IMG/VR virus record: IMGVR_UViG_3300044800_000327
Location: 1 to 22,258 of that record
Reading direction: 5' to 3' (one strand)
Length of the DNA stretch: 22,258 nt
From: a virus
Positions 1 through 6,584 of this stretch are shown piece after piece (within the stretch, counting starts at the first letter, position 1; each line of letters opens with the position of its first letter). The position numbers and the translations under genes are program-made. A model generated the notes under the pieces. That model ran no database searches. It was not told where the DNA came from and saw only the letters and a program-made list of their open reading frames with translations.

Positions 1-804
1 ATTATAGAAAATTTGTCCATCGGTATATTCTTCACTATCTGAAGGTGCATAATATTCTAACCAAACATCACCGTTTTCTACTTTTTGTTGAAAATCAGAA
101 CCTTCATTAACTGAATAATGAAAATCTTTAGATGTTACTTCTTTTTGACCTATTACTTTTATAATATCAGATGCATTTCCCTGAAACCCAGCTTTAGTTC
201 CTTCACCAGAAGTATTGTCAACAGGATAATCTTCAATCCATAATTGTCCTTGTTCTTCCAATGTCCAGACTTTATATCTTTTTCCATCAATGTCCACAAT
301 GGCATACGGTCCTTGATATTTATCGAAACCTCTAACATCAATTAATTTTAACTTTTCATGTGTTGCATCTGATATTTGCTCAACCTCATTTCGTAATGAA
401 TTTTTCCAAGCAACATCATCCTCATCATCGCTCCATTCACCAGTTTCATCCAATTCCTTTTCTGGTGTTGCATTTAATTCACCTTTTATGAATTCTTGTT
501 GTTCTGGAGAAAGCCACCAACTCACAGTTTCTGCTGGTGTTTGAAGTATGTTATAATCCATACCAAGAAAATCATTTTGAAAAAATTTAACCAATTCTTC
601 TTTTTGGTATACATTATTATTACCATTTATAAATTGTAATACTTTTTCATACCATTTATATTGTGGAGAATCAATTGGGTTAATGTATTTGGCATGACCC
701 GGGAAACCACTTATGATTGATTGATAAGTATTTTCATTGGAGTTAAATGTTTTATCAAGTTTGCCCATGACTTCGAAAAGTCTTTGTCTACTATCTTTTC
801 TCAT
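1..804 (-). CDS. Tagged phage protein of unknown function (3' end outside window)
   Basis: An open frame of 268 codons runs from the ATG at 804 to the window edge without a stop, so the C-terminus is missing. The N-terminus, MRKDSRQRLFEVMGKLDKTF, belongs to a tag shared with the proteins starting at 1175, 1649, 5412 and 13962. Here it ends in NSNEN rather than the LNE seen in the other four. The rest is acidic and rich in aromatic residues (for example VSWWLSPEQQEF and DGKRYKVWTLEEQ), with no signal peptide or membrane segment. It lies 17 nt after the stop of the gene ending at 822 and has no promoter motif of its own, so it is probably the third gene of the operon starting at 1649. I do not recognise a domain. 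By analogy with the tag family it may be an internal head protein, which is inference. Confidence 0.8.
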   Translation of the reverse strand, partial: MRKDSRQRLFEVMGKLDKTFNSNENTYQSIISGFPGHAKYINPIDSPQYKWYEKVLQFINGNNNVYQKEELVKFFQNDFLGMDYNILQTPAETVSWWLSPEQQEFIKGELNATPEKELDETGEWSDDEDDVAWKNSLRNEVEQISDATHEKLKLIDVRGFDKYQGPYAIVDIDGKRYKVWTLEEQGQLWIEDYPVDNTSGEGTKAGFQGNASDIIKVIGQKEVTSKDFHYSVNEGSDFQQKVENGDVWLEYYAPSDSEEYTDGQIFYN

Positions 805-821
805 CTTCAGAATTAATTATT

Positions 822-1175
822 TTATTTACCAACTTTTGCTTTATCCCAATTCACAACAGGCACTTTTTTTGCTGCAGGAGCATCAGCTTCCTTTAGTTCT
901 TTCTTGTCTTCGTGTTCTTTTTCTTCTTCTTCAGGAGTTTCAGCTTCTTCATGTTCTTTGGATTCTTTATCTTCCTTTTTTTCGAAATTGAATTTTTTCT
1001 TTCCAGAACCTTCTTCTTTTTCGTCTTTTTTAGAATCCTTTTCTTTTTCATCTTCTTTGCCTTCACCTTTTTTCTTATCGAAATTCCATTCGTTAAGACG
1101 TTGTGCACTTGGTTTAAATGTTGGGTCTATTTTACCCAAGACTTCGAAAAGTCTTTGTTTGTCGTACTTTTTCAT
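822..1175 (-). CDS. Tagged, highly charged low-complexity phage protein
   Basis: The product is 117 aa. Residues 1-29 form the shared tag (KYDKQRLFEVLGKIDPTF, ending QRLNE). From about residue 33 to 100 it is almost entirely Lys, Glu and Asp in short runs, likely disordered or a charged helix. The last 17 residues (PAAKKVPVVNWDKAKVGK) are less biased. It is the middle gene of a leftward operon, 30 nt after the stop at 1206 and 17 nt before the start at 804. No enzymatic domain is visible. Highly charged small proteins with a cleavable N-terminal leader are typical of T4 internal head proteins, so a DNA-associated virion role is possible. That assignment is inferred from the tag and composition. 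Other long frames overlapping this gene are by-products of its purine bias. Confidence 0.75.
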   Translation of the reverse strand: MKKYDKQRLFEVLGKIDPTFKPSAQRLNEWNFDKKKGEGKEDEKEKDSKKDEKEEGSGKKKFNFEKKEDKESKEHEEAETPEEEEKEHEDKKELKEADAPAAKKVPVVNWDKAKVGK

Positions 1176-1205
1176 AGTTTTAATTATTAATTTAATTGTT
1201 TTTAT

Positions 1206-1649
1206 TTAACTTATATAAACTTTGCCATCTCTACCCAGATATATGTCAACTGGTTTTATGCTTCTGGCTAAGTTTTGTAATTTATCATTATTATCATCAA
1301 AAAATCCTGCACCATGTCCATTTCTGGATAACCATAAATTATGACCAAGTGTTTTAGAATCATATGCACTTAATTCATCAGGTGCTTCTTGTTGTGCTTT
1401 CTTTATAAAATTATAAATTTCAATTTTTGAGTTTACTACGGATTCTTTATCAACATCATAAATTGTTTTATCCTTTAAATCATTTTCTTCACTTTCTTCT
1501 GCCCATAATGCAGTTTCAAGATAACTGTTTAAAATTTCATCAATATTAAGTTCACCCAGATTAACATCTTCGTTTAAAACTGGTTTAAATGTTTTATCCA
1601 ATCTACCCATGACCTCAAAAAGTCTTTGTTTGTCGTATTTCGACTTCAT
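1206..1649 (-). CDS. Tagged phage protein with a GHNLWLSRNGHGAGF motif
   Basis: The product is 147 aa. It starts with the shared tag (KYDKQRLFEVMGRLDKTF) and has LNE at residues 25-27. The C-terminal half carries LGHNLWLSRNGHGAGFFDD, a conserved stretch I recall from hypothetical proteins of many tailed phages, then a short segment ending DIYLGRDGKVYIS. A His/Asn/Gly-rich motif of this kind could be a small catalytic or binding site, but no function is known to me. It is the first gene of the leftward operon 1649-1206-1175-822-804. The late-type motif GTATTTATT ends 14 nt upstream of the ATG, which supports this start. Confidence 0.8.
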   Translation of the reverse strand: MKSKYDKQRLFEVMGRLDKTFKPVLNEDVNLGELNIDEILNSYLETALWAEESEENDLKDKTIYDVDKESVVNSKIEIYNFIKKAQQEAPDELSAYDSKTLGHNLWLSRNGHGAGFFDDNNDKLQNLARSIKPVDIYLGRDGKVYIS

Positions 1650-1663
1650 AATATTGAATTTAT

Positions 1664-1672
1664 AATAAATAC
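1664..1672 (-). promoter_or_regulatory. Putative phage late promoter element GTATTTATT
   Basis: On the minus strand GTATTTATT lies 14 nt upstream of the ATG at 1649, followed by A/T-rich sequence. It matches the motif found before most structural genes in this window and would drive the three-gene tagged-protein operon. Confidence 0.55.
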
Positions 1673-1673
1673 G

Positions 1674-1705
1674 TTGTAAAGTTAGAAAAAAATATAGTAT
1701 CTTTG
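1674..1705 (+). promoter_or_regulatory. Putative host-type (Bacteroidota sigma) promoter
   Basis: TTG (1674-1676), a 21-nt spacer and TATCTTTG (1698-1705) fit the Bacteroidota pattern of TTTG near -33 and TAnnTTTG near -7. It points to the secreted protein at 1757. A late-type variant, CTATTTATA, follows at 1718-1726, so this gene may have two classes of promoter. Confidence 0.5.
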
Positions 1706-1756
1706 GTACGAATATTGCTATTTATATAATATTATGTTTAAATTAAAAATAAAATT

Positions 1757-2929
<1,173 letters not shown>

Positions 2930-2944
<15 letters not shown>

Positions 2945-3319
2945 TGTAAGTGATTTATAATAACTATCGAATAACGATTGAATGTTTTGACTTCCAGCAA
3001 AATTCATTGAATGTATGAGAATTGTTGCTGGAAGTTCTTTTTTATTATCGATACAATAATAAATTAACCATTTTGCACAATGATAACCAGTCTTTTCGGT
3101 ATATTGATCATATTCTAATCGTTGCATATAATGCTCGTCTGCCAAGTCATGATCAAAGGAATACCCTTCAGCTACACCATTTTCTAATGTGTCTTTAATA
3201 AATTCATCATATGAACGAACAATAGTCCAATCAACACTTATATATATTGGTTGTAATGTATAGTCATAGGCATCTCTTGGCATACGAAAGTCATCAAGGA
3301 AAACATATCTATTTGTCAT
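2930..3319 (-). CDS. Cyclic-phosphate-processing receiver-domain (cREC) protein
   Basis: The product is 129 aa. It has the layout of the cREC family, a receiver-like fold predicted to act on cyclic phosphates at RNA ends: YVFLDDFRMPRDA near the N-terminus (acidic pair and Arg), VRSYDEFI, YSFDHDLAD at about residues 53-61 (the DHDL signature), then GYHCAKWLIYYC and the C-terminal IHSMNFAGSQNI (His/Asn). The family assignment is from memory of these motifs. The gene lies directly downstream of, and in the same direction as, the tRNA array: the tRNA-Gln(TTG) 3' end is 44 nt upstream. That suggests a job in tRNA end healing or defence against anticodon nucleases. It also has its own host-type promoter, whose -7 element ends only 4 nt before the ATG, so the mRNA may be nearly leaderless. 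Its 3' end overlaps the convergent gene by 15 nt. Confidence 0.8.
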
Positions 3320-3323
3320 CTTG

Positions 3324-3355
3324 CAAAGATATATAATTTATATTAAAAAAACAAA
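3324..3355 (-). promoter_or_regulatory. Putative host-type promoter for the cREC gene
   Basis: On the minus strand TTTG (3352-3355), a 20-nt spacer and TATCTTTG (3324-3331) match the Bacteroidota promoter consensus. The ATG at 3319 is only 4 nt beyond the -7 element, implying a very short or absent 5' leader. Confidence 0.6.
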
Positions 3356-3362
3356 TATTTTG

Positions 3363-3433
3363 TTCCCTCACCAAGATTCGGACTTGGACTCTCAGATTCA
3401 AAGTCTGATACGCTACCATTACGTTACAAGGGA
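3363..3433 (-). tRNA. tRNA-Gln (anticodon TTG)
   Basis: The gene folds as a full cloverleaf. The acceptor is TCCCTTG/TGAGGGA with discriminator A. The D arm pairs ACG/CGT and contains AATGGT. The anticodon stem TCAGA/TCTGA closes loop CTTTGAA (anticodon TTG, codon CAA). The T arm is CCAAG-TCCGAAT-CTTGG. The terminal CCA is not encoded. It is the last tRNA of the leftward array. Confidence 0.92.
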
Positions 3434-3439
3434 GAGTAA

Positions 3440-3482
3440 TTTTATGCATAAAGTACCGAATTTCAGTACCGTGTGCATAAAA
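3440..3482 (-). repeat. Inverted repeat between the two tRNA-Gln genes
   Basis: TTTTATGCA (3440-3448) and TGCATAAAA (3474-3482) are a perfect 9-bp inverted repeat. The loop contains a second one around GTACCGAATTTCAGTAC (3453-3469). In the array transcript this makes a long stem between the tRNAs, possibly a processing or spacer structure. Confidence 0.7.
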
Positions 3483-3489
3483 TCTATTG

Positions 3490-3560
3490 CTACCTCATCA
3501 AGACTCGGACTTGAATTTAATGCTTCAGAGGCATTCACACTGCCATTGTGTTATGAGGCA
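3490..3560 (-). tRNA. tRNA-Gln (anticodon CTG)
   Basis: The acceptor is TGCCTCA/TGAGGTA with one G-T pair and discriminator G. The D arm is ACAC-AATGGCA-GTGT. The anticodon stem AATGC/GCATT closes loop CTCTGAA (anticodon CTG, codon CAG). The T arm is TCAAG-TCCGAGT-CTTGA. CCA is not encoded. It is a second glutamine isoacceptor beside the TTG one, with a similar D and T arm, so the pair probably arose by duplication. Confidence 0.9.
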
Positions 3561-3561
3561 A

Positions 3562-3629
3562 TATCACGTAATAAAGTGATAAATCAAATTATCACGTTTT
3601 GTCGTAAATATTTGCTTAATTTACGACAA
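3562..3629 (-). repeat. Hairpin-forming spacer between tRNA-Gln(CTG) and tRNA-His
   Basis: Three inverted repeats lie here. TATCAC (3562-3567) pairs with GTGATA (3576-3581). GTGATAA (3576-3582) alternatively pairs with TTATCAC (3589-3595). A perfect 11-bp stem joins TTGTCGTAAAT (3599-3609) to ATTTACGACAA (3619-3629) over a 9-nt loop. The first two are mutually exclusive. No gene is seen between 3561 and 3699. Confidence 0.7.
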
Positions 3630-3699
3630 TATTTTCAAAGAATATTATAATGCTTAGAGGTTTATAAAGGTTTTTTTGCGCACCCCTTGGCGTATTTTG

Positions 3700-3773
3700 G
3701 GTGATTGATGAGTTACGATCTCATTACCTCTTGGTTCACAGCCAAGCACTCTTCCAATTGAGCTACAACCACC
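3700..3773 (-). tRNA. tRNA-His (anticodon GTG) with encoded G-1
   Basis: The acceptor GTGGTTG/CAATCAC carries the extra 5' G (position -1) opposite C73, the hallmark of bacterial tRNA-His. The D arm begins GCTC and ends GAGT. The anticodon stem CTTGG/CCAAG closes loop CTGTGAA (anticodon GTG, codons CAT/CAC). The T arm is ATGAG-ATCGTAA-CTCAT. CCA is not encoded. Confidence 0.93.
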
Positions 3774-3827
3774 ATGTTAATTATTATAAAATTATTTAAT
3801 TTAAGTTATATTTTTAACTTCGAACAG

Positions 3828-3836
3828 TATTTATAT
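3828..3836 (+). promoter_or_regulatory. Putative late promoter element GTATTTATA for the HNH gene
   Basis: CAGTATTTATATTAAAATAA begins at 3826. The 9-nt core ends 34 nt before the ATG at 3871 and matches the motif of the structural genes. Confidence 0.5.
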
Positions 3837-3870
3837 TAAAATAAATCAACGTAGTTAAAAAAATAAAATC

Positions 3871-4554
3871 ATGAAAAACAAGTATTTAAAAGAAAATTTC
3901 GAACCCATAGTAAAAGTTTCAAAAAATATAACTGAAATATTATTAAAATTGGAAATGAATGGTAAGGGAGATACGAGAAAAACAATAAGAAAATACATAA
4001 ATTTATATAATATAGATATTTCACATTTTGAAACACAATTAGATAGGTATAATAGAACATTAAAAAAGAATATTGCATTTCATAAAATTCCAATAAAAAA
4101 TATATTAATATCAAATTCGACATATAGTTGTGTTTCTTTATTGAAAAAAAGATTATATAATGAAGGATTAAAAGAACGTAAATGTGAATTATGCGGACAA
4201 GATGAAAATTGGCGTGGTGAACATATGAGTTTAATTCTTGATCACATAAATGGTATCAATAATGACCATAAAATTGAAAATTTAAGAATTGTATGTCCAA
4301 ATTGTAACGCAACATTACCTACATATTGTAGAGGAATAAAAGGAATAAATAAAAAAGGAACATTAAAAAATAATAAAAATTTTAATCATTATGAACACTC
4401 TGTCTCACAGCGTAAAACGCAACGTCCATCATATGAACAACTTCAAAAAGAAATTAAAGAAAATGGATATTCTGCAACAGGTGGAAAATATGGTGTAAGT
4501 GATAATGCAATAAGAAAATGGATAAAATTTTATGAAAAATTTAATGTCCTTTAA
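3871..4554 (+). CDS. HNH endonuclease, probably a free-standing homing nuclease
   Basis: The product is 227 aa. A zinc-associated HNH core is visible: CELC at 105-108, LILDHINGINNDH with the Asp-His pair at 124-125, then ENLRIVCPNCN with the second Cys pair at 142 and 145. The N-terminal 100 residues are basic and helical. The C-terminus (PSYEQLQKEIKENGYSATGG, then a segment ending NAIRKWIKFYEK) looks like a helix-turn-helix that reads DNA. Genes of this type in phages are usually homing endonucleases that cut nearby sites. It lies on the plus strand within the leftward tRNA array, between the His gene and a degenerate Tyr tRNA, with its own late-type motif. This is consistent with insertion into the array. 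The exact target is unknown. Confidence 0.88.
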   Translation: MKNKYLKENFEPIVKVSKNITEILLKLEMNGKGDTRKTIRKYINLYNIDISHFETQLDRYNRTLKKNIAFHKIPIKNILISNSTYSCVSLLKKRLYNEGLKERKCELCGQDENWRGEHMSLILDHINGINNDHKIENLRIVCPNCNATLPTYCRGIKGINKKGTLKNNKNFNHYEHSVSQRKTQRPSYEQLQKEIKENGYSATGGKYGVSDNAIRKWIKFYEKFNVL

Positions 4555-4562
4555 AATAAGCA

Positions 4563-4642
4563 ATAAATTTTGGGTATTCGATGATAATTCCAAGTTTTCA
4601 TAATCTACAGTTATATGCTTTACCAAATAAGCTACAAATTCC
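4563..4642 (-). pseudogene. Degenerate tRNA-Tyr-like sequence (anticodon GTA)
   Basis: The 5' half is tRNA-like: GAATTTG-TA-GCTT, a D loop ATTTGGTAA, AGC, then anticodon stem TATAA/TTATG around loop CTGTAGA (anticodon GTA, Tyr). The 3' half is not: ATCGAAT resembles a T loop but has no matching stem, and the 3' strand AAAATTT pairs poorly with the acceptor. The long variable arm expected for bacterial Tyr is also not convincing. It is most likely a decayed tRNA in the array beside the HNH gene. Confidence 0.45.
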
Positions 4643-4708
4643 ATATTTAATATTATCGATATTTCAAAGAACTCGTTAAACATTTAGTCAATCAATTAAG
4701 ATTGTGCG

Positions 4709-4744
4709 GTGATTACTACGTGCAAGTAGTTTAACATCAATCAC
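4709..4744 (-). repeat. Inverted repeat just downstream of tRNA-Pro
   Basis: GTGATT (4709-4714) pairs with AATCAC (4739-4744). Inside, ACTAC (4715-4719) pairs with GTAGT (4726-4730) over loop GTGCAA, leaving an 8-nt bulge. It sits immediately 3' of tRNA-Pro on the array transcript, a third example of a stem separating tRNAs. Confidence 0.6.
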
Positions 4745-4745
4745 T

Positions 4746-4818
4746 TCGAGTAGGAGGGATTCGAACCCCCAAAGTCCTGATTCCAATTCAGGTTGGTTAC
4801 CAATTACCGTACTACTCG
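4746..4818 (-). tRNA. tRNA-Pro (anticodon TGG)
   Basis: The acceptor is CGAGTAG/CTACTCG (7 bp) with discriminator A. The D arm pairs GGT/ACC around AATTGGTA. The anticodon stem CCTGA/TCAGG closes loop ATTGGAA (anticodon TGG, codon CCA). The T arm is GGGGG-TTCGAAT-CCCTC with one G-T pair. CCA is not encoded. It is the first tRNA after the attenuator. Confidence 0.94.
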
Positions 4819-4844
4819 ATAAAAACATTTCAACAAACACCAAT

Positions 4845-4874
4845 AAAAAACCCCACTCGATATGAATGGGGGGT
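4845..4874 (-). terminator. Intrinsic terminator in front of tRNA-Pro (attenuator terminator)
   Basis: In minus-strand RNA, CCCCAUUC (from 4871 to 4864) pairs with GAGUGGGG (from 4858 to 4851) over loop AUAUC: eight pairs with one wobble. It is followed at once by six U (4850-4845). The stem can extend through AAA/UUU using the two upstream C as slack. The U-tract ends 26 nt before the first base of tRNA-Pro, so termination here would silence the whole tRNA array. Confidence 0.8.
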
Positions 4875-4927
4875 TTCTTTAACCTAAAAACTTTTTCTCG
4901 AAAAATTTAAGTATAGTTTCCCCATTC
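4851..4927 (-). promoter_or_regulatory. Attenuator: competing antiterminator and terminator helices
   Basis: Segment 2 (GAATGGGG, 4927-4920) lies in the leader ORF. It is the exact complement of segment 3 (CCCCATTC, 4871-4864), the 5' arm of the terminator. Segment 4 (GAGTGGGG, 4858-4851) differs from segment 2 by one base and competes for segment 3. Pairing 2:3 would prevent 3:4 termination. Segment 2 starts 6 nt after the last of six Pro/Gln/His codons and ends 10 nt before the stop codon. A ribosome stalled on the early codons leaves segment 2 free, while one reaching the stop covers it. A weak upstream helix (TCCA/TGGA) can also sequester the start of segment 2. The pairing is seen in the sequence; the regulatory reading is inference. 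Confidence 0.7.
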
Positions 4928-4978
4928 CAAAATTGGATGCTGTGGTTGCGGAACTATGTTTACTAAATTTTTCATCAT
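4907..4978 (-). CDS. Leader peptide of the tRNA array, 23 aa with a Pro-Gln-Pro-Gln-His-Pro run
   Basis: ATG at 4978 to TAA at 4907 encodes MMKNLVNIVPQPQHP followed by ILEWGNYT. Codons 10-15 are CCG CAA CCA CAG CAT CCA. The four intact tRNAs downstream are Pro(TGG), His(GTG), Gln(CTG) and Gln(TTG), so every codon in the run is read by one of them. The ORF starts about 35 nt after a host-type -7 element and ends 33 nt before the terminator hairpin. Codons 18-20 (GAA TGG GGA) form the antiterminator strand. A second in-frame ATG directly follows the first. There is no Shine-Dalgarno, as elsewhere in this window. The product itself is probably irrelevant, with translation acting as a sensor of charged Pro, Gln and His tRNA. 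It is too short to be judged real from coding statistics alone. Confidence 0.65.
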   Translation of the reverse strand: MMKNLVNIVPQPQHPILEWGNYT

Positions 4979-5012
4979 CTAACAAATAACATTAATTAAA
5001 AAATTTACTCTG

Positions 5013-5043
5013 CAAAGATATACATTAAAATCATAAATACAAA
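5013..5043 (-). promoter_or_regulatory. Host-type promoter of the tRNA array and leader peptide
   Basis: On the minus strand TTTG (5040-5043), exactly 19 nt, then TATCTTTG (5013-5020) match the Bacteroidota TTTG-N19-TAnnTTTG promoter very well. Transcription would start near 5005 and give a short leader before the ATG at 4978. The extended -7 (TATATCTTTGCA) is identical to that of the cREC gene, so both probably belong to the same class used before late transcription. Confidence 0.7.
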
Positions 5044-5079
5044 CAAAATGCAAATTATTTTCAAATTATTTTAAATTTT

Positions 5080-5412
5080 TTATTTATAACCCAATTCTCT
5101 CATTACTTGTTCGACATCTATTCTGACTTGTGTAATAGTAATATTTGATGTTTGTGGTTTATATCCTAACATTGAAAACCATCCTTTAAATGCTGCTGGA
5201 AATTGATCAATGGTTCTTATTCGTTGCAATGTTGGTGCAATCATTTTATATGTTTGATCTGCATATTGCACATCTGGTGATTGAGTCATTGCAGATTGTC
5301 CAGCTATTGTTGTTTGAGCAGCAGTTACTTGTTCATTTAAATTTGAGTTGAAAGTTTTATCAAGCCTAGTTATAATTTCAAAAAGTCTCTCTTTCTCATA
5401 TTTCTTTCTCAT
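5080..5412 (-). CDS. Tagged phage protein of unknown function
   Basis: The product is 110 aa. It starts with KKYEKERLFEIITRLDKTF and has LNE at residues 25-27, so it belongs to the tag family of the operon at 1-1649. The rest (about 80 aa) has a Thr/Gln/Ala-rich linker followed by a small globular part (PTLQRIRTIDQFPAAFKGWF) ending QVMRELGYK. No known domain is recognised. If the tag is removed at LNE, the mature product would be about 83 aa. A GTATTTATA motif ends 11 nt before the ATG. Its stop lies 37 nt upstream of the tRNA promoter, and no terminator separates the two, so late transcription may run into the attenuator. Confidence 0.75.
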   Translation of the reverse strand: MRKKYEKERLFEIITRLDKTFNSNLNEQVTAAQTTIAGQSAMTQSPDVQYADQTYKMIAPTLQRIRTIDQFPAAFKGWFSMLGYKPQTSNITITQVRIDVEQVMRELGYK

Positions 5413-5423
5413 AACAAATTTAA

Positions 5424-5432
5424 TATAAATAC
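5424..5432 (-). promoter_or_regulatory. Putative late promoter element GTATTTATA
   Basis: On the minus strand AGTATTTATATTAAA ends just upstream of the ATG at 5412. The 9-nt core ends 11 nt before the start codon. Confidence 0.55.
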
Positions 5433-5473
5433 TATAATAACAGATAAAAAAACATATTATTTTTTAGTTTAAA

Positions 5474-5482
5474 GTATTTATT
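5474..5482 (+). promoter_or_regulatory. Putative late promoter element GTATTTATT upstream of the PorP cassette
   Basis: AAAGTATTTATTTTTATATA lies 82 nt before the PorP start, farther than for other genes. The intervening leader holds no convincing ORF. It is the only motif of this type in front of the three-gene surface cassette. Confidence 0.4.
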
Positions 5483-5564
5483 TTTATATAATTCTTTGAA
5501 ATGTTATGATTAATGTTTACATTCTAAAAATTTAAAATAAATGTCTTTCCAATAGTGATAAAAA

Positions 5565-6572
5565 ATGAAGATTAAGAATATAATATGTTTATTAACGCTA
5601 CTATTTTTTATTTTTAAAAATGGTTTTAGTCAAGACCCTACGTTTTCTCAGTTTTATGCGAATTCTTTATATCTTGCGCCATCATTTGCTGGAGAGATAG
5701 AAGGAAATAGATTTTCATTAAATTATAGAGATCAGTGGCCCGCTATTTCTAGAGTATATAATACTTATAGTTTTTCTTTTGATAAGTCTTTATCAAATTT
5801 TAATTCTGGAATAGGATTATTAGCTACTTATGATGTTGCAGGATCAGGGAATTTAAGTACTACAAACATAGGTGTTCTTTATTCATATGATTTTAACATA
5901 ACAAAAGAGTGGCATGTGAGACCGGGCGTGGAATTTAAATTTTATTACCTCGGTTTAGATATAAATAAATTAATTTTTAATACTCAAATATCAAACGCTG
6001 GAAATATTCCTGTAATTCTTCCTCCACAATTTAATAACATAGGAGGAATTGATTATACAACATCAATACTTATCTATAATGATAATATATGGGGTGGTTT
6101 TACTTTAGATCATATGTTTAAACCTAAATTATCATTTTATGGAGATAACACTACTGTTCCCATAAAAATTAGTTTATTTGGGGGTTGGCAAATTTATAAA
6201 AGAACAAGATTAAGACAATCAGAACAAGATATAGTTTCTCTTGCTATGATTTTACAAAAACAAGGACAATTTTATCAATCTGATGTAGGCGTATATTACT
6301 ACGTACATCCTTTAGTATTCGGAATATGGTATAGAGGAATTCCATTTTTAAAGGTTTCACATACAACATTACAAGCTGGAGATGCAATAATAGGTTTAGT
6401 CGGAATAAAAACAAAACAATTTAAATTTGGATATAGTTATGATTTTACAATATCTAATTTATATTCTTCAACTAAAGGAGCTCATGAAGTTTCTATGATA
6501 TATGAATTTAATGCGTTACATTTATTAAAAAAATCAGGAAGAATGAAAGCTATGCCATGTCCAGAATTTTAA
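5565..6572 (+). CDS. PorP/SprF family type IX secretion outer-membrane protein
   Basis: The product is 335 aa, a usual length for the family. It has an N-terminal signal peptide (to about residue 22, FKNGFSQ) followed by the family hallmark DPTFSQFYANSLYLAPSFAG and later RFSLNYRDQWPAI. The remainder alternates amphipathic strands with aromatic girdles, as expected for an outer-membrane beta-barrel. PorP/SprF-like proteins act with the T9SS of Bacteroidota. Particular paralogues are dedicated to secretion and surface attachment of substrates with type B sorting domains, the classic pair being SprF with the adhesin SprB. Here the gene is followed 12 nt later by a lipoprotein gene and then by an adhesin with a type B domain, so the three look like a functional set. 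Finding it between phage genes is unusual and implies acquisition from a Bacteroidota host. Confidence 0.9.
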   Translation: MKIKNIICLLTLLFFIFKNGFSQDPTFSQFYANSLYLAPSFAGEIEGNRFSLNYRDQWPAISRVYNTYSFSFDKSLSNFNSGIGLLATYDVAGSGNLSTTNIGVLYSYDFNITKEWHVRPGVEFKFYYLGLDINKLIFNTQISNAGNIPVILPPQFNNIGGIDYTTSILIYNDNIWGGFTLDHMFKPKLSFYGDNTTVPIKISLFGGWQIYKRTRLRQSEQDIVSLAMILQKQGQFYQSDVGVYYYVHPLVFGIWYRGIPFLKVSHTTLQAGDAIIGLVGIKTKQFKFGYSYDFTISNLYSSTKGAHEVSMIYEFNALHLLKKSGRMKAMPCPEF

Positions 6573-6584
6573 AAAATATATAAA

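Noticed and set aside
904-1209. Plus-strand Ser/Phe-rich ORFs over 904-1209
   Set aside because: They are the reverse of the Lys/Glu-rich coding sequence of 822-1175, which has the family tag and operon context.
3321-3650. 109-aa plus-strand ORF from 3321 to 3650
   Set aside because: It runs through two clear tRNA genes on the other strand and has no recognisable protein features.
4429-4683. 84-aa minus-strand ORF over the HNH 3' end and the Tyr-like tRNA
   Set aside because: It overlaps the conserved HNH C-terminus and the tRNA-like sequence and has no start context or family features.
4845-4874. The hairpin as an ordinary plus-strand terminator of the HNH gene
   Set aside because: The HNH stop is about 290 nt away, beyond two minus-strand tRNA-like genes. 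The six-T run follows the stem on the minus strand, whereas the plus-strand tail (TTTCTTT) is interrupted.
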